Part shown: positions 48,012 through 57,055 of the stretch, one piece after another
How positions within the stretch are numbered: the first letter of the stretch is position 1
Layout of the letters: the number at the start of each line of letters is the position of its first letter
NCBI GenBank assembly: GCA_027314025.1
Contig: DAHVCP010000025.1
Span: 1-64,000, forward strand
Origin: Acidobacteriota bacterium
GTDB taxonomy: Bacteria > Acidobacteriota > Terriglobia > Terriglobales > SCQP01
DNA length: 64,000 bases
Reading direction: 5' to 3'
The notes under the pieces: model-generated
Seen by the model: only the letters and a program-made list of their open reading frames with translations
Told to the model about the DNA's origin: nothing
The model's database searches: none
Program-made: the position numbers and the translations under genes

Positions 48012-48632
48012 TTAGGCGGCGGCGCCGGTCAGCACCAGAAGGCTCGAGCGCAGCGCCGGGGCGCCGGCAAAATGCACCGTGTGCCAGCCCGCTTGACGCG
48101 GATACTCTAGATTCTCCAAACGGTCGTCCACGAAGGCGCAATGTTCGGGGCGGCATTGCAGAATCTGGATTGCGCGCTGGAACATCACGGGCTCGGGTTT
48201 GCGCGCATCCAGATAGCAGGAACTGAGGAACGTGTCGAAGTAGCGGTGCAGAGCGAACCGTTCGATGCGGTACTCGTTGAGTTCCCGCGATTCGTTATTC
48301 AGCATCACCAAACGCAGGCGCCCCTCGGCCGTGATCTCCCGCAAAACCTCCATGGACGCATCCAGCGGGGCGGATTGGGCGCGCATGAAGGCGCGCAAGT
48401 CCTTTAGCCGCACCGAGCCGGGCCGCGCGACCGCGAGCGCGGTCTGGCGCCAATATTCGTTTTCGTCCATGCGCCCGCGCTCAAAATCGCCCACCGCCTG
48501 CTGATGAGCGGGTTCGAATGCCGCCCAATCCAAGCCGAACTCCGTGACCAGGCGGCGCCGGGCATGGCGATCCCAGCCGTTGGTCAGAAAGACGCCGCCG
48601 ATATCGCAAAACAGGGTTTTCACCTTGTGCAT
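48012..48632 (-). CDS. HAD-superfamily hydrolase (subfamily IA)
   Basis: A 206-residue phosphatase-fold protein. Motif I is FCDIGGVFL with the nucleophile Asp10 but Ile and Gly where DxD/T is usual, so the second acidic residue is missing. Motif II is MLNNESRELN, motif III DARKPEPVMFQRA and motif IV CAFVDDRLENLE. DIGGV-type proteins are the usual YihX/epoxide-hydrolase-N-terminal-like group; the substrate is not predictable. It is convergent with the DHH gene, with a gap of 120 bases. Confidence 0.85.
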   Translation of the reverse strand: MHKVKTLFCDIGGVFLTNGWDRHARRRLVTEFGLDWAAFEPAHQQAVGDFERGRMDENEYWRQTALAVARPGSVRLKDLRAFMRAQSAPLDASMEVLREITAEGRLRLVMLNNESRELNEYRIERFALHRYFDTFLSSCYLDARKPEPVMFQRAIQILQCRPEHCAFVDDRLENLEYPRQAGWHTVHFAGAPALRSSLLVLTGAAA

Positions 48633-48932
48633 AGAAAAGTAAGTCCCGCGGCGCTTGCCGCTCGCCCTTCCTATCGTAAAGGCCTGACCCCGACGCCTTC
48701 AAATCCGTCCGGTCGGTTGGAACCCCGGTTCATTCGGCAGCCGCAGCGCCCGAACCATTCGGCGACCCGGGCTGACCAAAGGCGGAGGCGCCACCGGGCC
48801 GGACCAGCCTTTGGCATCGCCGCGCCGACCCATGCCGGCCCCCAGCTCGCCGGCCCGGCGCCGCGCTTGCGGAGCATGCCGGTCGCGCCGCAGGCTGCGA
48901 CGGTCGGCGCCCCGCTTTCGCTATGCTTAGCT
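48633..48932. other. Gap between HAD gene and histidine kinase gene
   Basis: No gene is supported. The plus-strand frame of the kinase stays open through the entire gap, but without family similarity or a ribosome site. Divergent promoters for the HAD hydrolase (minus) and the histidine kinase (plus) are expected here; I see no clear consensus boxes. Confidence 0.45.
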
Positions 48933-50339
48933 GTGCGCCATGACCGCAAGCTTTTCGCGCTGGCATTGCTGGCGGGGGCGCCCGGTGTTGCCGCGGCGCT
49001 GGCATTTTTGTGGCGTGGTGGGTACTCCGCGCGTTTGGAGTGGACGCTCACCGCCGCCATCCTGGGGGCTTGGCTGGGATTTTCCGAGGCGGTGCGCAGC
49101 CGTGCGGCTTTTCCCCTGAATACGCTGGCGAATCTCCTGGCTGCGCTACGGGAAGGTGATTTCTCCCTGCGCGCCCGCGGCGCCCGCCACGAAGATCCCC
49201 TCGGAGAGGTCCTATTCGAGGTCAACAGCCTCGGCGCCACCCTGCGCGAGCAACGGCTAGGTGCGATGGAAGCCACGGCGCTGTTGGAAAAGATCATGGC
49301 GGAGGTGGATGTCGCGGTGTTCGCCTTTAACCCCGACCTGCAACTCAGCCTGATTAACCCGGCCGGGGAACGGCTGCTTGCGGGCTCCGCGCCCGATCTG
49401 CTCGGCCAGTCGGCCCGCTCCCTGGGATTGCAGGCTTGCTTGAGTGGGGAGCCGGCGCGGACCTTGCAGCTGGCGCTGCCCGGTGGCACCGGACGTTGGG
49501 AGATGCGGCGCGGCGGCTTCCGCGAACATGGACGAACGCACCAGCTTCTGGTCCTCACCGACCTCAGCCGCGCGCTGCGCGAGGAAGAACGGCAAGCCTG
49601 GGCCCGGCTGATCCGGGTGCTCGGCCACGAACTGAACAATTCCCTTGCGCCGATCCATTCCCTGGCCGGCAGTTTGGCTCAGTTGCTAGCGACGGAGCCG
49701 GCCCCGGCCGATTGGCGGGCGGACATGACGCATGGGCTGGCGATCATCGCCAACCGCGCGGGATCACTAAGCCGCTTCATGGCGGCCTACACGCTATGGG
49801 CGCGGCTGCCGCGGCCGAAGCTGCGCACATTTGCGCTGGGGCCCATCGTGCGCCGCGCCGCGGCATTGGAAGCGCGCCTGCCGGTGGCCGTATCCGCCGG
49901 CGAAGAGATCACGCTGGAGGCCGATCCGGACCAGATCGAACACGCCATCATCAATCTGATTCGCAACGCCGCCGATGCCGTGCTGGAGAATCCTGCCGGC
50001 CTGCCGCGCGAAGTGACCGCGGGCTGGCAAACTCATCACGACCGGGTGGAAATCTGGGTGCTGGATACCGGGCCGGGAGTGGCCAGCGGGGCCAACCTCT
50101 TCGTTCCATTTTTCACTACCAAGCCGGACGGCAGCGGCATCGGCCTGCTGGTCAGCCGACAAATCGCCGAAGCGCACGGCGGCTCTGTGTCGCTGCAAAA
50201 CCGCGCCGCCGGCCGTGGCTGCCGCGCTTCGCTCCTCCTCCCGGTGCACGCGGGAGACATTGCGCGATCCTCGCCGCCGCCAGAACACGGCCCCGCCGAG
50301 GCGCCCACAACTCGCGGCGGGACGGTGGCGCGAGTCTGA
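48933..50339 (+). CDS. NtrY-like sensor histidine kinase
   Basis: A membrane sensor kinase, ~468 residues from GTG 48933 (ATG 48876 in frame is an alternative). Two hydrophobic segments lie near the N-terminus (LFALALLAGAPGVAAALAFLW and WTLTAAILGAWLGFSEAV). A HAMP-like stretch follows (NLLAALREGDFSLRARGARHEDPLGEV), then a PAS region (~residues 125-220, VDVAVFAFNPDLQLSLINPAGERLL). The HisKA motif is VLGHELNNSLAPIHSLAGSL (His at ~235). ATP-binding motifs are INLIRNAADAV, LDTGPGV, FFTTKPDGSGIGLLVSRQI. No NtrX-type regulator gene is adjacent. The long N-terminal open frame upstream is not real coding sequence. Confidence 0.88.
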   Translation: MRHDRKLFALALLAGAPGVAAALAFLWRGGYSARLEWTLTAAILGAWLGFSEAVRSRAAFPLNTLANLLAALREGDFSLRARGARHEDPLGEVLFEVNSLGATLREQRLGAMEATALLEKIMAEVDVAVFAFNPDLQLSLINPAGERLLAGSAPDLLGQSARSLGLQACLSGEPARTLQLALPGGTGRWEMRRGGFREHGRTHQLLVLTDLSRALREEERQAWARLIRVLGHELNNSLAPIHSLAGSLAQLLATEPAPADWRADMTHGLAIIANRAGSLSRFMAAYTLWARLPRPKLRTFALGPIVRRAAALEARLPVAVSAGEEITLEADPDQIEHAIINLIRNAADAVLENPAGLPREVTAGWQTHHDRVEIWVLDTGPGVASGANLFVPFFTTKPDGSGIGLLVSRQIAEAHGGSVSLQNRAAGRGCRASLLLPVHAGDIARSSPPPEHGPAEAPTTRGGTVARV

Positions 50340-50393
50340 ACTCCGGCCCGGTCACCCGGTCGGCGCCATGTATTTCGCAGTACAGTAGATGCC

Positions 50394-52325
50394 GTGAAGC
50401 GCCACCACTTGCCGATCTGCGCCTGTGCCGTCATGGCCCTGGCGTTAGCCGCCGCCGCCCAACAGTACCGCGGACCGCAGCCGGCGCCCATGCCGCCTGC
50501 CATCGCCCCGCCCGTGGACACGCCCTATCCCGGCGTCATCGCCTTGCAGGTGGACATCACCGACGTGGCGCATCGGGTCTACCACATCATCGAGCGTATT
50601 CCCGTCACCGGCCGGAAGTTGACGCTGCTCTACCCGCAATGGATCCCTGGAGCCCATTCGCCCACCGGTCCGATCGCGAAGCTCGCCGGCATCGAATTGT
50701 CCGCGCAAGGCCGCCCGCTCAAATGGCTGCGCAATCCGGTGAATGTATACGCTTTTTGGGTCCAGCCGCCGGCCGGCGCCAGGTTCATTACCGCCAGGTT
50801 TCAATACCTCGCGTCGCAACGCCCGGTTGAGGGCCGCGTCCAGTTCGATCACAACATCGCCGACATCAGCTGGCACGACGCCTTGCTCTACCCCGCCGGC
50901 CATTTCTCCCGCGACATTCAGTTCGCCCCGTCCCTCACCCTGCCCCCAGGCTGGAAATACGCGACCGCGCTGCGCACCGCCTTTCGCCGCGGCCAGGACA
51001 TCCATTTCGCCGATGTGCCGCTGAATACGCTGGTGGATTCGCCGGTTTACGCCGGGGTCAACTACAGACGGGTCAATCTCTCCTACGGGCCGCGGGACAT
51101 CGTCCATCTCAACGTCTTCGCCGACACGCCGGCGGAACTCAAGATCACCCCGCAAGAACTCCGCTGGCATCGCGACCTGGTGATCCAAGCCTACCGGCTC
51201 TTCGGCGCGGTGCATTATCACCATTACGATTTCCTGCTGACGGTCAGCAATACGATTGGCTTCCAGGGTCTGGAACATCATCAGTGCAGCGAAGACGGGA
51301 GCTGGGCGAAGTACTTCACGGATTGGCCAAGCGGCGTCACGGAAAGCGACCTGCTGGCGCATGAATACACGCATTCCTGGAACGGAAAATTCCGCCGCCC
51401 GGCGGGTCTGTGGACGCCGAATTTCAACGTGCCCATGCAAGACCAGCTGCTGTGGGTTTACGAAGGGCTGACGCAGTATTGGGGGTACGTGCTGGCGGCC
51501 CGCTCCGGCCTGCGCACGGACGCCATCACCCGCGACCTGATCGCGCAAATCGCGGCCAACCAGTCCATCAGTCCGTGGCATGCTTGGCGCCCGCTGCTGG
51601 ACACGACCAATCAACCGACCATCTCGCAGCGCCGGCCGGTCAGTTGGGTGAGCTGGCAAGGCGATGAAGACTACTACATGCAGGGCCTGCTGATCTGGCT
51701 GAACGCGGACACGAAAATCCGGCAACTGAGCCACGGACGTAAATCGCTGGATGACTTCGCCAAGCTCTTTTATGGGCGCCACAACGGCAGCTTCATCACC
51801 CGGACCTACACCTTCCACGATCTGGTCCAGGCGATGAAGCAGGTCCAGCCCTACCACTGGGGCCGGTTTTTCCGCAAACGGGTGGATGAGATTCAGGCGC
51901 GTCCGCCGCTGCAAGGCATTGCTTTGGGCGGCTATCGGCTGGTCTATAACAACCATCTCTCCCGCTGGATGAAGCGGCCGCAAATCTTCGGCGGCGGCGA
52001 CTTCAGCACCTCGCTCGGCCTGCGGGCGGCGCCGAATGGCGAGCTAACCGAGGTCTGGTGGGGAAGCCCGGCATTCCACGCGGGCCTCACCCTAGGCATG
52101 CGGCTGGTGGCGGTCAACGGCCATGCCTTCAGCGTGAAGGCCCTGATGCATGCCATTGTTGCGGCAGAACCCGCTTCCGCTCCTCCCATCACTCTTCTGC
52201 TGCGCCGGGGAGACCGGTTCCATACCGTTCACATCGCCTATCACCAAGGCCTGCGCATCCCGCATCTAGAACGGGTTGCGGGCGCGCCGGACCGCCTGGA
52301 CGCCATTTTGGCCCCGGTGCGCTGA
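50394..52325 (+). CDS. M61 glycyl aminopeptidase-like protease with PDZ domain
   Basis: A 643-residue secreted metallopeptidase starting with GTG 50394. Signal peptide to about residue 22 (VMALALAAAAQQ). The N-terminal M61 beta domain is followed by the zinc motif HEYTHSWNGKFRRP (HExxH, ~residues 323-327) and YEGLTQYWG with the third ligand Glu. A C-terminal PDZ domain (~residues 545-625) contains VWWGSPAFHAGLTLGMRLVAVNGHAFSV. Family members release N-terminal glycine or alanine from peptides outside the cytoplasm. It lies 55 bases downstream of the kinase gene and may be cotranscribed. Confidence 0.9.
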   Translation: MKRHHLPICACAVMALALAAAAQQYRGPQPAPMPPAIAPPVDTPYPGVIALQVDITDVAHRVYHIIERIPVTGRKLTLLYPQWIPGAHSPTGPIAKLAGIELSAQGRPLKWLRNPVNVYAFWVQPPAGARFITARFQYLASQRPVEGRVQFDHNIADISWHDALLYPAGHFSRDIQFAPSLTLPPGWKYATALRTAFRRGQDIHFADVPLNTLVDSPVYAGVNYRRVNLSYGPRDIVHLNVFADTPAELKITPQELRWHRDLVIQAYRLFGAVHYHHYDFLLTVSNTIGFQGLEHHQCSEDGSWAKYFTDWPSGVTESDLLAHEYTHSWNGKFRRPAGLWTPNFNVPMQDQLLWVYEGLTQYWGYVLAARSGLRTDAITRDLIAQIAANQSISPWHAWRPLLDTTNQPTISQRRPVSWVSWQGDEDYYMQGLLIWLNADTKIRQLSHGRKSLDDFAKLFYGRHNGSFITRTYTFHDLVQAMKQVQPYHWGRFFRKRVDEIQARPPLQGIALGGYRLVYNNHLSRWMKRPQIFGGGDFSTSLGLRAAPNGELTEVWWGSPAFHAGLTLGMRLVAVNGHAFSVKALMHAIVAAEPASAPPITLLLRRGDRFHTVHIAYHQGLRIPHLERVAGAPDRLDAILAPVR

Positions 52326-52582
52326 CCGGTGCGCACCCCGCCGCACCGAACACCACAGACCTGGGCGCCGACTGGCGATGCATTAGGCGGGCACGGCGAC
52401 GGGTGCACCGCCTGCCGTGGTGCGCCAAACCCATGCCCCGGATGCGCGCCACCGATGCGCGCCGCCATGGTCCTACAATGTTCCCTATGGGTGGGGTAAT
52501 CACGGCGCGACGAGGGGCACGCTTGCAACCCTTGAGCGGCACCGGCTGCCGAGCCCGGAACACAAGCCAGAACCGCGGGACC

Positions 52583-53155
52583 GTGACGCTGTTGCGCTTG
52601 GGATGCCTGGTGCTGCTATTGGCCGCAACCGCGGTTGGGCAGCAGTTGCAACCCAATCGCGCGCCGCAACCGCAACTGCCCGCGCCCAGCGCGAAACCGC
52701 CGGCAGCGGCGCCCGCCGCTCCAGCGCCGGCGCCGGCGACATCCGCCCCGCCGCCAGCAGCGGCGCACGCGAAGCCCGCCGCCCCCTCCCCGGCGGCGCG
52801 GGCGAATGCGCTGCCCGGCCAGCAGTTTACGCCCCGCCGCCAGCCCTGGGTGACGCACAATTTCTCCCCAACTCAGGCGCGCCACGACCTGCAGGTGGCG
52901 CATTTCTATTCCATCCAGCACAACTATGTGGCCGCTCTCTCCCGCGCGAAAGGGGCCCTACGCCACTACCCCCATTGGCCGCCCGCGCTGTACGCCGCGG
53001 GTCGGGCCGCCGCGCGGCTGCATCGCTGGCCGCTGGCGCGGCAATATTGGCGGGAATATCTGCGCCGGGCGCCGCACGGAAAGAAGGCCAAAGACATCCG
53101 CAAGGCGTTGCGAAGGCTTCCCGCCGCATCCGCCAAACCTGCCGCTCGGCATTAG
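52583..53155 (+). CDS. Secreted Pro/Ala-rich protein with TPR-like C-terminus
   Basis: No family is recognised. With GTG 52583 as start, 190 residues: signal peptide LLRLGCLVLLLAATAVGQQ, a long Pro/Ala-rich low-complexity region (~residues 25-90) and a C-terminal ~90-residue helical part. That part reads HDLQVAHFYSIQHNYVAALSRAKGAL, ALYAAGRAAARLHRWPLARQYWREYLRRAPHGKKAKDI, which has two TPR-like helical hairpins. It may be a periplasmic scaffold or cell-envelope component. The frame is open further upstream without a better start. Confidence 0.6.
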   Translation: MTLLRLGCLVLLLAATAVGQQLQPNRAPQPQLPAPSAKPPAAAPAAPAPAPATSAPPPAAAHAKPAAPSPAARANALPGQQFTPRRQPWVTHNFSPTQARHDLQVAHFYSIQHNYVAALSRAKGALRHYPHWPPALYAAGRAAARLHRWPLARQYWREYLRRAPHGKKAKDIRKALRRLPAASAKPAARH

Positions 53156-53357
53156 GCGGCGGTCGCGGCACGCGTGGCGGACGCGATTCGCGCCGGCGCG
53201 CGGTCTCCCGCGCCGGATCCGCTGGCGGGACCCGCCCCTATCCATCCCAAGCGAGTCCTGGCGGCGGCATTCGGGCATGGCTTCTGCCGCACGGCCGTCC
53301 ACCGTTATAATTCCATATAGTCCCGCCGGAAAGCGCCCCGATCCAGCCCGCCGCCGT

Positions 53358-55121
53358 ATGTCGTTCGCCTTGCTCCGCACTCTTGGCCCGTACCTGCGGC
53401 GGTATCGCCGGCGCTATGTGCTGGGATTTTCCATCCTGGTGCTGAACGTCGCGGTCTTCAGCTCCATTCCCTACATTCTGAAACTCGCCATTGACGGCCT
53501 GAGCCATGGCATCTCGGTGGGCAGCCTAGCCGAACTGGCGGGGCTGCTGGTGCTGGCGGTCCTGGCGCGCGGCCTGTTCACCTATTGGCAGCGGCTGATC
53601 CTCATCACCACCTCCCGCGATCTCGAGTTCGACCTGCGCAACGACTTGTTGTGGCATCTGGAGAAGCTATCGCAGTCCTTCTTCCAGCGATTCCGCACCG
53701 GCGACCTCATGGCCCGGTCCACCAACGACCTCAGCGCCGTGCGCAACATGCTGGGGCCGGGAATCATGTATTCGGCCAACGCCATCGTGCAGTTCGTCGT
53801 GGTGCTGGCCATTCTGCTCAACCTGGACGCGCGCCTCACGCTGATCGCCTTTCTCCCCGCGCCGGTGATCATCCTCAGCGTGCAATGGTTCGGCAAGCGC
53901 ATTCATGACCGCTTCGAGAAGATCCAGGCGATGTTCTCCTCGCTGGCCACCCGGGTCGAGGAGAACCTGACCGGGCTGCGCGTGGTGCGCGCGTTCACGC
54001 GTGAACCCGAGGAGGCCGCCGCCTTCGATCGCCTGAACCAGGACTATATCCAGAGGAATCTCCGCCTGGTGCGGCTGTCCGGAACGTTCACCCCGCTGTT
54101 GCAGACGCTGCTGGGCGTGGCGTTCGTGTTGGTGCTGTGGTTCGGAGGCCGCGCGGTGCTGGCGCGCCAGATCACCCTCGGCGGCTTCGTGGCTTTCAAC
54201 GCGTACATGGTGCAGATGTCCTTTCCGATGATCGCCATGGGCTGGGTGATCAACCTGGTGCAACGCGGCACGGCGTCGCTGGAGCGTCTCCAGCAGATCT
54301 TCCGCTCCCAGCCCGACATCGCCGATGGCCCGCGGACCGACAGCAGCATCGCCTCCATTTCGGGACAGATCAGCTTCCGGCATCTTTCCTTCGCCTATCC
54401 CGCCGCCGATGGCAGCGCCGGCCCCACCATCCTGCGCGACCTGGACCTTGACATCCCCAGCGGCAAGACGGTGGCGTTCGTGGGCCGCACCGGCGCCGGC
54501 AAATCCACCCTGATGTCCCTGGTGCCCCGCTTTTACGACGTGCCGGAGGGCATGCTGCTGGTGGATGGGCATCCGGCGCCGCGGATCCCGGTCGAGCTGC
54601 TGCGCCGCAGCATCGGGTACGTGCCGCAGGAATCGTTTTTATTCAGCGACACGCTCCGCGCCAATATCGCCTTCGGCGTTCCGGATGCGACCGAGGAGCA
54701 GATCGTCGCCGCCGCCGATGCCGCGGGCCTGGGCGCGGACGTGGCGGCGTTTCCCCAGGGCTACGACGCCAAGATCGGCGAGCGCGGCCTGACGCTCTCC
54801 GGCGGCCAGAAGCAGCGGACGGCGCTGGCCCGCGCCCTGCTGCGCGATCCGCGCATCTTGATTTTGGACGATTCCCTGTCCAGCGTGGACACCCTCACCG
54901 AGGAGCGCATCTTGGAAGGGTTGTCGGCCTTTGCCCAGGGCCGCACCACGCTGATCGTCAGCCATCGCATCTCCACGATCCGCAACGCCGACTGGATCGT
55001 CGTGCTGCAAGCGGGCGGCATCGCGGAACAAGGGACGCATACCGAGCTGATCGGCAAGGGCGGCCTCTACGCCGAACTCTACGAACAACAGCTGCTCCAG
55101 GAGGAACTGGCGGCCGTCTAG
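53358..55121 (+). CDS. ABC exporter half-transporter 1 (degenerate-site NBD)
   Basis: A 587-residue fused TMD-NBD half-transporter. Six hydrophobic segments precede an NBD with Walker A VGRTGAGKST, Q-loop PQESFLFSD, signature LSGGQKQR and H-loop VSHRIST. The Walker B is LILDDSLSSVD, with Asp in place of the catalytic Glu. With the next gene it forms a heterodimeric exporter of the TM287/288 type: this subunit supplies the canonical signature while the partner supplies the catalytic Glu. Start ATG 53358 follows weak ribosome bases. Its substrate is unknown. Confidence 0.92.
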   Translation: MSFALLRTLGPYLRRYRRRYVLGFSILVLNVAVFSSIPYILKLAIDGLSHGISVGSLAELAGLLVLAVLARGLFTYWQRLILITTSRDLEFDLRNDLLWHLEKLSQSFFQRFRTGDLMARSTNDLSAVRNMLGPGIMYSANAIVQFVVVLAILLNLDARLTLIAFLPAPVIILSVQWFGKRIHDRFEKIQAMFSSLATRVEENLTGLRVVRAFTREPEEAAAFDRLNQDYIQRNLRLVRLSGTFTPLLQTLLGVAFVLVLWFGGRAVLARQITLGGFVAFNAYMVQMSFPMIAMGWVINLVQRGTASLERLQQIFRSQPDIADGPRTDSSIASISGQISFRHLSFAYPAADGSAGPTILRDLDLDIPSGKTVAFVGRTGAGKSTLMSLVPRFYDVPEGMLLVDGHPAPRIPVELLRRSIGYVPQESFLFSDTLRANIAFGVPDATEEQIVAAADAAGLGADVAAFPQGYDAKIGERGLTLSGGQKQRTALARALLRDPRILILDDSLSSVDTLTEERILEGLSAFAQGRTTLIVSHRISTIRNADWIVVLQAGGIAEQGTHTELIGKGGLYAELYEQQLLQEELAAV

Positions 55122-55135
55122 GCCCGTCATCGCCG

Positions 55136-57004
55136 ATGAGCAGCGCGCAACAGGAAGAAGAAGTCCTCGGCAAAGCCTACGACGGCCGCCTGATGCGGCG
55201 ATTGCTGGGCTATGTCGGCGGCTACTGGCCGCAGATTCTGCTGGCGACCCTGGCGGCCCTTTTCGGCTCCATTACCCAAGTCGCTGGTCCGTACCTCAAC
55301 AAGGTGGTCATTGACCGCTACCTGGATCCCAGCCACGTCCAGGGCAGCGGCTCCTTCTTCAGCGCCTGGCTGCCGGCCAACGCGTATCGCGGGCTCGCGG
55401 ACATCGCGGTGCTCTATCTCTTCTTGCTGGTCGCCGGCTTTGGCTTGGACTTCATCCAGACCTACACCATGCAATGGGTCGGGCAGCATTCGATGTTCGA
55501 TCTGCGCCGCGACCTGTTCCAGCACTTGCAGCGGCTGCAAGTGGAGTTCTTCGACCGGAACCCGGTGGGCCGGCTGGTGACCCGCATCACCAATGACGTG
55601 GAAACGATCAACGACATGATTTCCAACGCCCTGGTGGCGTTTTTTGATGACAGCTTCGTGCTGCTGCTCATCATCGTGGTCATGTTTCGGGCCAACTGGG
55701 TGCTGGCGCTGATCGCGCTTTCGGTGACGCCGCTCATCGCCCTCGGCACGATGTTCTTCCGGCGCGCCGTGCGCGACAGCTATCGCCGCGTGCGCCTGGC
55801 GGTGGCCCGCATCAACACCTTTCTTCAGGAGCACATTAGCGGCATCGCGTTGGTGCAAGCCTTCAACCGCGAGGAACATGCCTTTGCGGAGTTCCGGGAG
55901 ATCAACCATCAGCACCGCCATGCCTGGACCGACGCGGTGTTCGCCTATGCGGTGTACTATCCCGCGGTTGAAATCCTCAGCACCTGCGCGATCGCGATGA
56001 TCCTTTGGTTCGGCGGTCTGCGCGTCCTCGACCACACGCTGACCATCGGCATCGTGGTCATGTTCATTCAATATTCCCAGCGCTTCTTCCGGCCCATCCA
56101 GGACCTGAGCGACAAATACAACACTCTGCAAAGCGCCATGGCCGGTTCGGAGCGCATCTTCCGGCTGCTGGATACTCCCGCCACGCTCACCAGTCCGGCC
56201 GCGCCCGCCGTCGTTGCGGAAGGCGTGGGCCGCATCGAGTTCGACCACGTTTGGTTCGCCTACCAGGGTGAACACTGGGTCCTGAAGGACCTAAGTTTTA
56301 GCGTCCAGCCCGGCGCCACGCTAGCCATCGTCGGCCACACCGGCGCCGGCAAAACCACCATCACCAGCTTGCTGCTGCGCTTTTACGACGTGCAGCGGGG
56401 CCGCATCCTGGTGAACGGCGTGGATATCCGCGAATGGGACCTAACGACCTTACGCCGCCGTTTCGCGGTGGTGCTTCAGGACCCCCACTTGACCAGTGGG
56501 ACAATCGCCGACAACGTGCGGATGGGCAAGCCCGGGTTGTCGGATGCCGACTTGTGGCGAGCGCTGGAACAAGCCGATTTGGCCGATTACGTCCGTTCTC
56601 TTCCCGACGGCATTCACAGCGTGCTGCGCGAGCGCGGCGCCGGCCTCTCCACCGGGCAGAAACAGCTTCTTAGCTTTGCCCGCGCGCTGGCCCCGAATCC
56701 GCCCTTCCTCATCCTCGACGAAGCCACATCAAGCGTGGATACCGAAACGGAACTGAAGATCCGGCATGCCCTCGACACCATGGTCACCGGGCGCACCAGC
56801 ATCATCATCGCCCATCGCCTGTCCACCATCCAGCGGGCGGATTTGATTTTGGTGCTGCACAAGGGCGTGCTGCGGGAACAAGGCACCCACCAGGAACTGC
56901 TGCGCGAGCACGGAATCTACTGGCGCCTCTACCGCCTGCAATACCGCGGCCAGGCCGCCGGCGGGAACGTCGCCGTTCCCGCCGTCCAGAACACGGCGGA
57001 ATAG
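55136..57004 (+). CDS. ABC exporter half-transporter 2 (canonical catalytic Glu)
   Basis: A 622-residue partner beginning 14 bases after the first gene. Six hydrophobic segments, then an NBD with Walker A VGHTGAGKTT, Q-loop LQDPHLTSG, Walker B FLILDEATSSVD with the catalytic Glu, and H-loop IAHRLST. The signature is LSTGQKQ, a departure from LSGGQ. The combination with the upstream subunit (canonical signature, Asp in Walker B) gives one consensus and one degenerate ATP site. The last ~20 residues are a Gly/Ala-rich tail. Confidence 0.92.
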   Translation: MSSAQQEEEVLGKAYDGRLMRRLLGYVGGYWPQILLATLAALFGSITQVAGPYLNKVVIDRYLDPSHVQGSGSFFSAWLPANAYRGLADIAVLYLFLLVAGFGLDFIQTYTMQWVGQHSMFDLRRDLFQHLQRLQVEFFDRNPVGRLVTRITNDVETINDMISNALVAFFDDSFVLLLIIVVMFRANWVLALIALSVTPLIALGTMFFRRAVRDSYRRVRLAVARINTFLQEHISGIALVQAFNREEHAFAEFREINHQHRHAWTDAVFAYAVYYPAVEILSTCAIAMILWFGGLRVLDHTLTIGIVVMFIQYSQRFFRPIQDLSDKYNTLQSAMAGSERIFRLLDTPATLTSPAAPAVVAEGVGRIEFDHVWFAYQGEHWVLKDLSFSVQPGATLAIVGHTGAGKTTITSLLLRFYDVQRGRILVNGVDIREWDLTTLRRRFAVVLQDPHLTSGTIADNVRMGKPGLSDADLWRALEQADLADYVRSLPDGIHSVLRERGAGLSTGQKQLLSFARALAPNPPFLILDEATSSVDTETELKIRHALDTMVTGRTSIIIAHRLSTIQRADLILVLHKGVLREQGTHQELLREHGIYWRLYRLQYRGQAAGGNVAVPAVQNTAE

Positions 57005-57055
57005 CGCCCCGGCGCCCGGCGACCCGTCGCCGATTTCACCCGCGCCGCTCGCCTG

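Noticed and set aside
48504-48932. N-terminal extension of the histidine kinase
   Set aside because: Arg/Pro-rich, overlaps the HAD gene on the other strand and has no family similarity or ribosome site.
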